64,000 nt of DNA from Sporobacter sp963675425. Lineage in GTDB: Bacteria > Bacillota > Clostridia > Oscillospirales > Oscillospiraceae. Position 1 is the stretch's first letter; the number at the start of each line of letters is the position of its first letter. Under the pieces are notes generated by a model, which had not been told where the DNA came from, did no database searches, and saw nothing but the letters and a program-made list of their open reading frames with translations. The position numbers were made by a program, and so were the translations under genes. Where the stretch lies: assembly GCA_963675425.1 (NCBI GenBank), contig OY776214.1:3906001-3970000 (forward strand), read 5' to 3'. Positions 9,088 through 17,816 of this stretch are shown here, piece by piece.

Positions 9088-9116
9088 AGTATACCAAATA
9101 AAACGTCATTTGTGAA
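9088..9116 (-). promoter_or_regulatory. sigma-A-type promoter for the glycyl radical enzyme
   Basis: Reading the minus strand: TTCACA, 17 bases, TATACT, about 40 bases before the ATG at 9048. This is a close match to the housekeeping consensus at correct spacing. Confidence 0.6.
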
Positions 9117-9336
9117 CCGCAATTCCAATATCAGGTACTTGATTACATCATTCCAACGGGATCATCCTATAGCCAGTTCACCAGAGTTTGGCTTAATTGG
9201 CAATGTAAAGCCGAAATTACAGTGTTTAAAATAGATATTCTGAAGAGAAAACCACGATACTTACCCCAGAGTCTGTACCGCCATTGCCGCGGTTTCGTGC
9301 TAATATTGATAATGGGCAACTCGCTGAACTGCCTTA

Positions 9337-10017
9337 TTACTTAATGTAATCGGACAAACGAACGGTTAATGTCTCAGCATCGGATAAGTCAAAACCTCTG
9401 AAATTCAGTCCTGACCATTCCTTTGCCTTTGCCGTGAACCCCTGAAGCTCCAGCCTCTTGAAACCGTGGAGAACCTCATATTTTTCAAACGTCAGCTTCG
9501 TTACATCAGTCAGCTTCTCATTCTGGAGCTCAGCAACGAAATCCCCCACCTCACGCATTTTACCAAGGACGAAAAGGGAATTCTTTTCAAAGTCATATTC
9601 AATAAAGTACAACCGCGGTGCGCTTTCCTCAAGGAACAACTGCTTTATTCTCTTGAAGCCTGAGGTTTCATAGATAGACAGGCACGTATATAAGGAACTG
9701 ACAGGGCGCTCGATATTATACAAAAATTCACCGTCGCCGGAAAAGCAAAACCCGTCATCCTGAGACCCTACTCCGACTTTTGCAACCCGGAATTTTTTAG
9801 TCAGCGTCATCGTTTCAAGAGAATACACGGCAATCATCCCCTCGGTTGATTTAACAACGAACATATTCTTCCGGGGACAAAACATCGGCGTATAGCCATA
9901 TGTAATGTCCTTGAACTTCTTTATTTCATTTCCTTTATCGTCGTATACATATACCGTCTGTCCGGTGCAACCAACAGCAAATTTATCATTTTTTATGTAA
10001 CTCCAAAAGTTTTTCAC
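9337..10017 (-). CDS. unknown protein, beta-propeller-like repeats
   Basis: 226 residues from a GTG at 10017 with AAGGAG eight bases upstream. No signal peptide. The chain alternates short strands and turns in a way typical of WD40/YVTN-like blades: GQTVYVYDDKGNEIKKF, then GMIAVYSLETMTLTKKF, then GEFLYNIERPV. Each has an aromatic-x-aromatic strand followed by a D/E-rich turn. It is too short for a complete seven-blade propeller. I do not recognise a named family. It is separated from the glycyl radical enzyme by a promoter, so it is probably a separate unit. Confidence 0.65.
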   Translation of the reverse strand: MKNFWSYIKNDKFAVGCTGQTVYVYDDKGNEIKKFKDITYGYTPMFCPRKNMFVVKSTEGMIAVYSLETMTLTKKFRVAKVGVGSQDDGFCFSGDGEFLYNIERPVSSLYTCLSIYETSGFKRIKQLFLEESAPRLYFIEYDFEKNSLFVLGKMREVGDFVAELQNEKLTDVTKLTFEKYEVLHGFKRLELQGFTAKAKEWSGLNFRGFDLSDAETLTVRLSDYIK

Positions 10018-10126
10018 GATAGTACTCCTTGACTTTAATACTAGTCAGCTGAATGCAATTTACTGATTCTAGTATATATTAAGGATTTGTGTGTTATGAA
10101 ACAGACTGCCAGGGCTTTGACGCGCT

Positions 10127-10354
10127 TTAAAATCTTGAAACGCCCGTGCTGCATTTCCGGCACACATGATATTCCAGCTTGGTAAGTTTGGGGAACGGCC
10201 TTTTTCCCAGCAGTAAGCCGTGGCGTTTGTCTACCGCGTTTTCCGTAAGCATCGGGGGCAGCTTTTCGCCCTGAGGCAGCCACAGCAGGCCGATGTCTCT
10301 TCTCCCATAAATATAGCCTTTTTCCATCTCAGCCCCGCAAAATGGACACTGCAT
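10127..10354 (-). CDS. small zinc-ribbon protein, DUF6487-like
   Basis: 75 residues. It begins MQCPFCGAEMEKGYIYG and has a second pair, CRKCSTG, near the C-terminus: four cysteines as two CxxC knuckles, a zinc ribbon. The middle (LLWLPQGEKLP) matches my memory of the DUF6487 family of short Firmicutes proteins with unknown role. The start has GAGGTGAT upstream. Confidence 0.75.
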   Translation of the reverse strand: MQCPFCGAEMEKGYIYGRRDIGLLWLPQGEKLPPMLTENAVDKRHGLLLGKRPFPKLTKLEYHVCRKCSTGVSRF

Positions 10355-10628
10355 CTTTTATCACCTCGAATACGATACTCATCGCAGCAAGCTTTATGCG
10401 TACTTAATAACTCTATCAAACACAAGGCATATTATACCATTCCAGCGTCAGCTTGCATAGCCCAAGGGCACCGTGCCCTACAATAACGGAGCAAAACGCG
10501 ATGATGCTACCGTCACCGGGCCAATTATTACAGTTTAATAACCATTGTTTATAAATGTTGTTTTCTTGTATCATTTATTATATCATTTAGAAACCGACAC
10601 CGGCACAAATCTTAGAAGGAGGAAGGTC

Positions 10629-11876
10629 ATGAAGAAAGTCAAGCTCCCGGCGATCGCCGTTATTTTTTGTCTGCTTCTGACGCTCATACCCCCGGCGCTG
10701 GCTGAACAGAATACCGGCGGCAGCCTTGGCAACACCACCTATCTCGTTGGCGAATCGGCCCGCACGCTTTCGGTCGGTTCCGTCGACAAGGATACCGACT
10801 ATCAGTGGCAGTCCGCCGAGGATACGACGTTCCTTCTGTACCTCGATATAAAAGGCGCTACAGGGACCTTATACACGCCATCCACCACCGAATCCGGTAC
10901 ATACTATTATCGGTGTAAAATGACGAATGGCAGCGCCGTCACTTTTTCAAACAAGGCCAAAATAACAGTGCTTGAAAAGCCGACACTGACACTGACGCCG
11001 GCTTCGCAAGCCGTTGCGTTTGGCACTGAGGCAGACCTGGCAGCCAAGACGCTCGATACGGACGGCTGGGAACTGATTAAAAGCTACTGGGCCTGGGGCC
11101 CTACAGCCGATGCGTCCGGCGTCACCGGAGACTTCAGCACCGCCGGTGTGTTTGCCGATACGAGCTTGTCTCAAACGATAACACGCGTGGGCTCCATCTA
11201 CTATTTTTACGTCGGGCAGTACCGGGACATTGCCAACGGCACTAAAACTGTTACTGTATACAGTAACGCCGCCAAGATCACAACAGCTGTCGACAATCCC
11301 TTTACGGACATCCGCCCGTCCGACTGGTTCTACGGCGACGTCCTGTCCGCGTACGCCATGGGCCTGATCTCCGGCATGACGGAAACAACCTATAACCCGG
11401 TCGGTCACCTTACTATCGCTCAAGCCATCCGGATTGCTGCCTGCATGCACCAGTACAACGAAGCTGGGGCCGTCACGCTTACAAACAGCACAGGCCGCTG
11501 GTATGATTCGTACGTTGATTACGCCGTTTCAAACGGAATCATCACCAAGTCCGCCTACTCCGGCCATTATAATGACGCGGCAACGCGGGCGGATTATGTG
11601 AAGATTTTCTACTACGCCCTCCCCGCCGTCGAATTTACGCCGATTCACGACGTGCCGGACGGCTCAATCCCCGGCGTGTCCCTTGACGATCCTTCAGGTT
11701 ATGAGATTTACGCGTTTTATCGGGCCGGCATCCTGCGGGGATATGACAATTCCGGTACCTTCTCGCCGGGCAACACCATCAAGCGCAGCGAGGTCGCGGC
11801 TATTATCTCGCGCATGATGGACAATACGAGCCGCCTCACCACCCCCTACCCCTGGCTTGAGACGGAAAACACCTAA
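10629..11876 (+). CDS. SLH-domain surface protein
   Basis: 415 residues from the ATG at 10629, preceded by AGGAGGAAGG; a longer frame upstream lacks such a site. A signal peptide ends near ALA-E at residue 25. Residues about 30-220 form two beta-rich Ig-like segments (e.g. TYYYRCKMTNGSAVTFSNKA). From about residue 223 come three S-layer homology repeats, starting NPFTDIRPSDWFYGDV and later FSPGNTIKRSEVAAIISRMM. SLH domains bind pyruvylated secondary wall polymer, which fits the CsaB-type fusion at 48096-50339. Two strong hairpins follow the stop. Confidence 0.9.
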   Translation: MKKVKLPAIAVIFCLLLTLIPPALAEQNTGGSLGNTTYLVGESARTLSVGSVDKDTDYQWQSAEDTTFLLYLDIKGATGTLYTPSTTESGTYYYRCKMTNGSAVTFSNKAKITVLEKPTLTLTPASQAVAFGTEADLAAKTLDTDGWELIKSYWAWGPTADASGVTGDFSTAGVFADTSLSQTITRVGSIYYFYVGQYRDIANGTKTVTVYSNAAKITTAVDNPFTDIRPSDWFYGDVLSAYAMGLISGMTETTYNPVGHLTIAQAIRIAACMHQYNEAGAVTLTNSTGRWYDSYVDYAVSNGIITKSAYSGHYNDAATRADYVKIFYYALPAVEFTPIHDVPDGSIPGVSLDDPSGYEIYAFYRAGILRGYDNSGTFSPGNTIKRSEVAAIISRMMDNTSRLTTPYPWLETENT

Positions 11877-11915
11877 AAATAAAAGGCGCCCATCGGCGAC
11901 CTTTTCAGACAATCT

Positions 11916-11940
11916 AAAAAGCCCGCCGGACGGCGGGCTT
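11916..11940 (+). terminator. intrinsic terminator after the SLH gene (first hairpin)
   Basis: AAAAAGCCCGCC-GGAC-GGCGGGCTT, a GC-rich stem of eight pairs 40 bases after the stop codon. An almost identical hairpin recurs at 12161-12188. Confidence 0.7.
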
Positions 11941-11945
11941 CAGGC

Positions 11946-11979
11946 TGTAGAAAAAGCCGCTTGCGCGGCTTTTTCTACA
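11946..11979. terminator. second, bidirectional terminator hairpin
   Basis: A near-perfect palindrome (TGTAGAAAAAGCCGC / GCGGCTTTTTCTACA) giving a stem of about fifteen pairs with U-runs on either strand. Confidence 0.8.
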
Positions 11980-12160
11980 AACAAAGGGTTCTCGCGCTGA
12001 GGCGCTCGCAAAGTAACGCTTTTCGGAAATGAATTCCTCAAAGCATTGAAATCAAACAATTTTCGCCGATGAGACCAGACAACTCGCCGTCATCACCGAA
12101 AATTAAATCGCACGGCGATTGGACGCACAAACGAAGGACAAAAAGTAATTTTTGGCAATC
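11980..12160. other. unexplained segment between two copies of one terminator hairpin
   Basis: About 180 bases without a start-to-stop gene. On the minus strand a short frame reads like coding sequence (FGDDGELSGLIGENCL followed by a stop) with no good start, so it could be a gene remnant. Flanked by nearly identical hairpins at 11916-11940 and 12161-12188. Confidence 0.4.
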
Positions 12161-12188
12161 AAAAAGCCCGCCGGACGGCGGGCTTTTT
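12161..12188 (-). terminator. terminator of the HPr gene
   Basis: AAAAAGCCCGCC-GGAC-GGCGGGCTTTTT, an eight-pair GC-rich stem flanked by A and T runs, about 35 bases beyond the HPr stop codon. It can act on both strands. Confidence 0.8.
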
Positions 12189-12221
12189 CGTTTATGCTTT
12201 TACTGCCATTAAGGACGGCGG

Positions 12222-12485
12222 CTACTCGGCAAAGTCGGAATCAATCAGCTGGCAGAGCGTATCGACGGCCGAAACTTCATCTGAACCGTCTCCGATGATG
12301 CTGATCGTCGCGCCCTTGGCTACACCGAGTGACAAAACACCCAAAAGGCTTTTAGCGTTGACACGCCGGTCGTCTTTTTCGATCCAAATGCTGCTTTTGA
12401 ACTCGTTGGCTTTCTGTATTAAGAAGGTGGCGGGCCGGGCGTGAAGACCAACCTGGTTCATAATCGTCGCTTGTTTGATGTACAT
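12222..12485 (-). CDS. HPr-family phosphocarrier
   Basis: 87 residues, the normal HPr length. The phosphorylatable His15 sits in GLHARPA, and Ser46, the regulatory site of HPr kinase in Firmicutes, is present in NAKSLLGVLSLG. A protein with both sites can carry phosphate in sugar PTS uptake and act as CcpA co-repressor; this is family knowledge. It is monocistronic, with its own promoter (12563-12591) and terminator (12161-12188), and no PTS enzyme nearby. An AAGGAGG-type site precedes the ATG. Confidence 0.9.
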   Translation of the reverse strand: MYIKQATIMNQVGLHARPATFLIQKANEFKSSIWIEKDDRRVNAKSLLGVLSLGVAKGATISIIGDGSDEVSAVDTLCQLIDSDFAE

Positions 12486-12562
12486 GTGCTTTCCTCCTTA
12501 AAGAAAAACGGCAGTATTTTATTGTGTTTATAGCGCTTCATCCCATACATCTTTATATAAAT

Positions 12563-12591
12563 ACTTTACCAAAATAGCGTCTCTGCGTCAA
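12563..12591 (-). promoter_or_regulatory. sigma-A-type promoter of the HPr gene
   Basis: On the minus strand: TTGACG, 17 bases, TAAAGT, about 80 bases before the HPr start. A good match to both boxes at ideal spacing. Confidence 0.7.
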
Positions 12592-12690
12592 GGCGAATTT
12601 TTAATAATTTCTTAACATTTTACAAAAACCCAGCTGTTTGACCGTTCATTTTTACAAATTATAGTTCTTTCGCGGCTTCATGGGCAGCCG

Positions 12691-15063
12691 TTATTTCAGC
12701 TCAATGATCGTAACGCCGTCTTCTCCCTCACCGAAGCGACCAAGCCTGTACGCTTTGACATTTCCGTCGTGTTTGAGACTCTGGTGGACAGCTTTTCGGA
12801 GTGCGCCCGTCCCCTTCCCGTGGATCACGGTCACCGTCTCGAGATGGCCCATTCGCGCGCCGTCAAGAAAACGCTCGAGCACAGGGACGGCCTCGTCCGT
12901 CATCATGCCGCGCAAATCCAGCTCAGGCTTCGTCGCGGCCGCTTTAAACGTTGCCGCCGACCTTTTAAGCTGCTTTTTAACAGCGGCCTGGGTATCGTTT
13001 TCCGTCAGCCGGACCTCGCCGGGGCCGGCCGTAATCTTCATCACGCCGGCCTGCAGCGTCAGTACGCCGTCATCGGAAACGGAAATGACGTCCGCCGTCG
13101 TACCCAATCCGACAAGCTTGACCTTATCGCCGGGCTTGATCGGCCGCATCGGCGTCGTGTCGGTGGTCTCCTCCACCGCCCCCGCCAGTGCGCCTTCCGA
13201 TTCATTGAGCTTTCGAAACAGCGCCGTTTTTTCGGCGTTGAGCTTTTGCCAGTCGGACTTCCGGGCCTGATCGCGCAGGTGCGCGAGCTCATCCAGAACC
13301 TCGTTGGCCGTATCCCGTGCCTGCTTGAGTATCCGGTTGGCTTCGCGGCGGGCCAGCTGGGCAGCCTTCTCCCGCTCCCGCTCCGTCTGGCTTTTAAACT
13401 CCCGCGCCTTGGCGGCGTTTTCGCGTGTTTCTGTCAGCAATCGGCGCGTCTCGGCCTCCTCATCCTCCATCCGGCGGCGCGTATTCTCCAGGTTTTCCAG
13501 CACCTCCTCGACCGACGCGCTCTCCGTATTGACGCGGCTTTTCGCGTCCTCTATAACCTCGGCCGGCAGGCCGAGCCGTGACGAGATGGCAAACGCATTG
13601 GATTTGCCCGGCACGCCGATTAAAAGCCGGTACGTCGGCTTAAGCGTCTCCACATCAAATTCACATGAAGCATTAATGACGCCGGGCGTCGTGAGCGCGA
13701 AAATCTTCAGCTCCGAGTAATGCGTCGTGGCGGCAATGCGCGCGCCGCCGGCCCGGGCGTGCTCGATAACGGCAATGGCGAGCGCCGCACCCTCGACGGG
13801 GTCCGTGCCCGCGCCAAGCTCATCAAACAGGAGCAGCGCGCCGCTGCCGTTTTCTTGCAGGATGCCAACGATGTTCGTCATATGCGACGAAAATGTCGAC
13901 AGCGACTGCTCGATGGACTGTTCGTCGCCAATGTCGGACAGTATTTTCGTATAAACGGGCAGCGCGCTGCCGTCGTCGGCGGGGATATGCAGGCCGCAAT
14001 AGGCCATCGCCGATAAAATCCCCAGTGTTTTGAGCGTGACGGTCTTGCCGCCGGTGTTGGGCCCCGTGATGACCAGCGTATCAAACGCGCCCCCCAGCTC
14101 TATATCAATGGGAACAGCGGTCTTCGCATCCAGCAGTGGGTGGCGCGCGCGCTTAAGTTTAAGCGGCCCGCCGTCGCTGAGTACGGGACAGGACGCGTTG
14201 AGACGATAAGACAGCTTGGCTTTGGCAAAAATCAGATCGAGCGACGTCAGGATCGTAAAGTCCGTGATGATATCATCGCCGTGATACGCCACGTCGGCCG
14301 ACAGCTCCATAAGAATACGCTCAATCTCCTGCTTTTCCTTCGCCAGCAGCTCGCGGATCTCGTTATTGAGCTCCACGGCGGCCATCGGCTCGATAAAAAA
14401 CGTCGCCCCGGAGGCCGACACATCGTGGACGAGGCCCGGCACGGCGGACTTGTGCTCGGCCTTGACCGGGACGACATACCGGTCGTTCTTGACGGTGATG
14501 ATGGGTTCCTGCAGCGCCTTGGAATACGTCGGTGAGGAGATGATACGGCTGAGCGTCTGGCGGATCTTGTCCGACGCGAGGCGGATCTTTCGCCGGATAT
14601 CGGACAGCTCGGGGCTGGCCGAGTCGGCAATCTCCTCGATGCCGACGATGCACGTTGATATCTTGCCTTCCAGATACTTATTGGCAACGAGAGAATCGAA
14701 CAGGTGGTCGATATCCGTCTTGTCGGTCCGGTCCCCCGAGGCGTACGACACGGCGCTTTGCGCCGTTCGAAGCAGCGCGGCCACGTCCAATAGCTCCGAT
14801 GTATTGAGCATGCCGCCCCTGTCCGCCCGCTTCACCGAGCCGCGCACGTCCCTGATGCCGGAAAACGACGGGCTGCCCCGAAGCGTCATCATATCCCGGG
14901 CGGCCGTCGTCTCGTTCAGCCGGTAGCGTACCTCATGGAGTTCGTCCGACGGACGCAGATCCAACGCCGCCTGCTTGGCCTCCGCGCTTATCGCCTCGGC
15001 GGCGAGCAGCTCCAGCACCGCGGGCAGCTCCAGTGTTTTAAGTGATTTTTCGTACAATGTCAT
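12691..15063 (-). CDS. mutS2: MutS2 ATPase/endonuclease
   Basis: 790 residues, the usual MutS2 length. Walker A GPNTGGKT is at about 334-341 in the ABC-type ATPase, with FDELGAGTDPVEG as Walker B/D-loop further on. A long charged coiled coil of about 110 residues follows, and a C-terminal Smr endonuclease domain from about residue 712 (LDLRGMMTDEA, then VIHGKGTGALR). MutS2 acts on branched DNA and, in Bacillus, on collided ribosomes, not in mismatch repair. Only 20 bases separate it from the small gene upstream, so they are probably co-transcribed. Confidence 0.97.
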   Translation of the reverse strand: MTLYEKSLKTLELPAVLELLAAEAISAEAKQAALDLRPSDELHEVRYRLNETTAARDMMTLRGSPSFSGIRDVRGSVKRADRGGMLNTSELLDVAALLRTAQSAVSYASGDRTDKTDIDHLFDSLVANKYLEGKISTCIVGIEEIADSASPELSDIRRKIRLASDKIRQTLSRIISSPTYSKALQEPIITVKNDRYVVPVKAEHKSAVPGLVHDVSASGATFFIEPMAAVELNNEIRELLAKEKQEIERILMELSADVAYHGDDIITDFTILTSLDLIFAKAKLSYRLNASCPVLSDGGPLKLKRARHPLLDAKTAVPIDIELGGAFDTLVITGPNTGGKTVTLKTLGILSAMAYCGLHIPADDGSALPVYTKILSDIGDEQSIEQSLSTFSSHMTNIVGILQENGSGALLLFDELGAGTDPVEGAALAIAVIEHARAGGARIAATTHYSELKIFALTTPGVINASCEFDVETLKPTYRLLIGVPGKSNAFAISSRLGLPAEVIEDAKSRVNTESASVEEVLENLENTRRRMEDEEAETRRLLTETRENAAKAREFKSQTEREREKAAQLARREANRILKQARDTANEVLDELAHLRDQARKSDWQKLNAEKTALFRKLNESEGALAGAVEETTDTTPMRPIKPGDKVKLVGLGTTADVISVSDDGVLTLQAGVMKITAGPGEVRLTENDTQAAVKKQLKRSAATFKAAATKPELDLRGMMTDEAVPVLERFLDGARMGHLETVTVIHGKGTGALRKAVHQSLKHDGNVKAYRLGRFGEGEDGVTIIELK

Positions 15064-15083
15064 GATGTATCCTTTTGTTGTCT

Positions 15084-15320
15084 TTACAGCAACTTCTCGT
15101 ATACTTTATCTTTTGAGCCCATTTCATAAACTTCAACAGGTTTACTGATATCCAGTCCCATTTCATAAAACAAAGCGGCTTCATCGTGAAGGACCTCTTT
15201 CACAGAGGATTTATAGTTTACACAGGCATCACAATCGCATCCATAACCATAATCTTTGTAATATGCCTTGTTTTTATCGGCGTCAACATCCAGTATGTAA
15301 TCTCCCAGAATGATTATCAT
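15084..15320 (-). CDS. small Cys-motif hypothetical protein
   Basis: 78 residues. It opens with MIIILGDYILDVDADKNKAYY, then has the cysteine cluster CDCDACVNY at about 29-37, and a C-terminal helix. The C-x-C-x-x-C pattern after a GDYxxDVD start is one I associate with a small Firmicutes family of unknown function. AAGGTAAG precedes the ATG. It lies just upstream of mutS2 on the same strand. Confidence 0.65.
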   Translation of the reverse strand: MIIILGDYILDVDADKNKAYYKDYGYGCDCDACVNYKSSVKEVLHDEAALFYEMGLDISKPVEVYEMGSKDKVYEKLL

Positions 15321-15416
15321 CCACTTACCTTCTTCATTTGCTCATTGTTTTAGCTTCTTCCAGGCGGAGAAGGAGTCCGCTCCTGCTCCGGGATAGAATA
15401 TCAGACCATTAATGAA

Positions 15417-15851
15417 TTACGAGCCGGATGTTTTTGCCGGGAATTTCAGCTTCTTATGCGTTTTTTTATAGTCAAAATATGTATAGATGACGGTGCCGGC
15501 CAGCAGTGCGATAAACACTCCATATGGTACGAATAATGCAAGCAGCGGGGCGCCGATATGCCAGCCCACGGACACGGCGACCACGCAAAAATCAGCACTC
15601 AAAATAACGCAGACCAACCCTCCGATAAATAAAAATTTACCGGACTTGACATTCGCGCTGTCCCACGCGTCCGACGCCGCCAAGGACCGTTTTGCTTTTT
15701 TGTGTGCCGATGCAATAATATTTTTGGGCGGTTTCCGGCACAAAACAAACCCCATCGCAGACGTTAATATCTGCGGGAGCATTACCATCGCAATATAAAA
15801 TACCGCAAGCCTGCTGTCATTCATCTGATTCACCACATATCTAATATTCAC
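15417..15851 (-). CDS. hypothetical membrane protein, possibly SdpI-like
   Basis: 144 residues with three hydrophobic segments (about 16-37, 73-95 and 102-124) and a basic tail. Between segments one and two there is WDSANVKSGKFLFIGG, which is reminiscent of the Trp/Asn signature of the SdpI/YhfL membrane family, but the match is partial. The start is uncertain: a GTG at 15851 with a poor ribosome site, or an ATG nine codons later. It has no obvious functional partner. Confidence 0.55.
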   Translation of the reverse strand: MNIRYVVNQMNDSRLAVFYIAMVMLPQILTSAMGFVLCRKPPKNIIASAHKKAKRSLAASDAWDSANVKSGKFLFIGGLVCVILSADFCVVAVSVGWHIGAPLLALFVPYGVFIALLAGTVIYTYFDYKKTHKKLKFPAKTSGS

Positions 15852-15893
15852 ACAACACTTTAAGCCTTAGCGCCGCTCATCCCCAATCCCATT

Positions 15894-16634
15894 TCAGAGC
15901 TTAAGCTGCTTGTAATAATCCAGCGTCTTAAAACCCCGGTCGAGCTGGACGGCGACGTAACGCTCGGCCACGCGGGACAGCCGCGCCAGCGCGTCTCCCG
16001 TCAGCTTAAAGGAAAAGACCTTTTTCGGGTCGCTGTATAGGATAAAGCGCATTGCTTCGAGCGACCCGGCGCAAAGCTCCACCGTTTCGTCTGAGCCTTT
16101 TTTGCAGGACCGGCAAAGCACCGTACCCCCGGCCAGGTCCAGAACCGGCGAATCCATATCGTCCCGGCCACAGCCAGCGCATTCCAGAACAGCCGGTTCA
16201 TAGCCGGCCAGGCGCATCAGGCGCAGCTCAAACGCCGCTTTGACAAGCTGCGGGTCCTTTGTGTTTTCACTCAATAAGTACAAGGCGTTGAGTCCCAGCG
16301 GGAGGATTTCCGGGTTGGGGCTGTCCTCGTCCGATACGGCCTCCAGCAGCTCGGCGAAATAAGAACCAATCGCCAGCAGCTCGACATCGGCGCTCAGCCC
16401 CTCAAACAGCTCGATTGTCTGCGCTTCCGTCAGCGTCCAGCGGTCACGGCTGTGGTAAAGCGTCATATCCGAAAACGCCAGCGGCTGCACGGCGGCGGCC
16501 AGCCGGCTGCCCCGGCGCATCGCCCCGCGCGCCGAAACGGTGAGCTTGCCTTCCTCCGACGTTAAAACCGTTAAGATCCGGCTTGAGTCCTTATACGCTG
16601 CGGCGCGGAGGACGAGCCCTTTTGTATTTATGTA
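15894..16634 (-). CDS. recO: DNA repair protein RecO
   Basis: 246 residues from ATG 16634, with GGGAG nine bases upstream; the family starts at this point (MYINTKGLVLRAAAYKDSSRILTVLT). An N-terminal OB fold is followed by a helical part and a zinc-binding CAGC...CRSC motif at about 148-175. RecO loads RecA onto SSB-coated DNA together with RecR. Its position next to yqzL and era is the standard Firmicutes arrangement. Confidence 0.95.
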   Translation of the reverse strand, partial: YINTKGLVLRAAAYKDSSRILTVLTSEEGKLTVSARGAMRRGSRLAAAVQPLAFSDMTLYHSRDRWTLTEAQTIELFEGLSADVELLAIGSYFAELLEAVSDEDSPNPEILPLGLNALYLLSENTKDPQLVKAAFELRLMRLAGYEPAVLECAGCGRDDMDSPVLDLAGGTVLCRSCKKGSDETVELCAGSLEAMRFILYSDPKKVFSFKLTGDALARLSRVAERYVAVQLDRGFKTLDYYKQLKL

Positions 16635-16709
16635 CATGAGCGTATCTCCCGCTTTTATTCCCTTTACCGCGCGGCCTGCCGCAACGCGGCAGGCCCGCAT
16701 TCTTCCGGT

Positions 16710-16844
16710 TTATTGTACGCATTCGGCTTTCTCGCGCCGGTTGTTGTCGCGAGACCGAAGTGTGCCCGCCGATTTTTTATACAAAAGATAATACTCAATA
16801 TCACCGGTTTTGGCGAACATTTCCCAAAAATTTTCTGAAGACAT
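16710..16844 (-). CDS. yqzL: YqzL-like small protein
   Basis: 44 residues from ATG 16844, with GGGAGGG six bases upstream; an ATG two codons earlier sits too close to that site. The sequence MSSENFWEMFAKTGDIEYYL matches the YqzL pattern (F/W-x-x-F-x-x-TG-x-I-x-x-YLL-x-K). YqzL is a 40-50 residue protein of unknown function encoded between era and recO in Bacilli and Clostridia. The location here is exactly that, which strengthens the call. The C-terminal 18 residues are basic and less typical. Confidence 0.8.
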   Translation of the reverse strand: MSSENFWEMFAKTGDIEYYLLYKKSAGTLRSRDNNRREKAECVQ

Positions 16845-16928
16845 ATTCATCCCTCCCGATGATATTAGTGTTTTCCATCTAACCCGAAATATCAGCGGCA
16901 ATATTTTTCATTTGTTAATTTTTTACAT

Positions 16929-17816
16929 CTATTCTGTGTAGCCGAAATTTTTGATCATGTGCTGGCTATCCCGCCAGTTTTCCTTAATCTTGACCCACGT
17001 TTGTAAATAAACCTTCGCGCCCATAAAACGTTCGATGTCCTCGCGGGCCATCTGGCCGATTTTTTTGAGCATATCGCCGTGCTTGCCGATGATCATGCCC
17101 TTGTGGCTCGATTTCTCGCAATAGATCGTGACGTCCAGGTCAATAACGCCGTCCTCGCGCTCTTCAAACCGCGTCACCTCGACGGCCGTGCCGTGCGGCA
17201 CCTCGCGCTCCAAATTCATCAGCAGCTTTTCCCGCACAATTTCGGCGACGACCTGCTTTTCCGGCTGATCGGTTACCATGCCATCGGGAAACAGCTGCGG
17301 GCCTTCCTCTGCGTATTTTTTAAATTCCTCCAGCAGCAGCCCGACGCCGTCGCCTTTTTTAGCCGAGATGGGGACAACCTCGTCAAACGTATGCTCTTCA
17401 CAGTACATGGCGATGATGCCTAAAAGCGCTTCCTTTTTAACGGTGTCGATTTTGTTGATGACCAGAATGGCCGGCACGCCGTTTTCACGGATCTGATCCA
17501 GCAGCAGCTTCTCCTGCGTGCCGATGCTGTCGACCGGCTCGACGACAAGCGCCACGGCGTCAACATCGGCCACGCTCTCGCGGACGACCTTGACCATGTA
17601 ATCGCCCAGGCGCGTGCGCGCCTTGTGAAAGCCGGGCGTATCGAGAAGGACAACCTGTGTATCGCCGTCATTGACCACACCGAAAATACGGTTGCGGGTC
17701 GTCTGCGGCTTTGGGGTAACTATGGCGATTTTTTCGCCGGTCAGGGCATTAACAAGCGTTGATTTACCGACGTTCGGCCGCCCTGCTATCGTGATCATGG
17801 CTGTTTTTGTTGTCAT
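16929..17816 (-). CDS. era: GTPase Era
   Basis: 295 residues. G1 motif GRPNVGKST at about 12-20, G3 DTPGFHKAR, G4 NKID and G5 SAKKGDG are all present, followed by a C-terminal KH domain (KGMIIGKHGDMLKKIG). Era binds the 3' end of 16S rRNA during 30S assembly. Translation starts at 17816 with AGGAG eight bases upstream. The first 53 bases lie inside the dgkA frame, an unusually long overlap within this operon. Confidence 0.97.
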   Translation of the reverse strand: MTTKTAMITIAGRPNVGKSTLVNALTGEKIAIVTPKPQTTRNRIFGVVNDGDTQVVLLDTPGFHKARTRLGDYMVKVVRESVADVDAVALVVEPVDSIGTQEKLLLDQIRENGVPAILVINKIDTVKKEALLGIIAMYCEEHTFDEVVPISAKKGDGVGLLLEEFKKYAEEGPQLFPDGMVTDQPEKQVVAEIVREKLLMNLEREVPHGTAVEVTRFEEREDGVIDLDVTIYCEKSSHKGMIIGKHGDMLKKIGQMAREDIERFMGAKVYLQTWVKIKENWRDSQHMIKNFGYTE

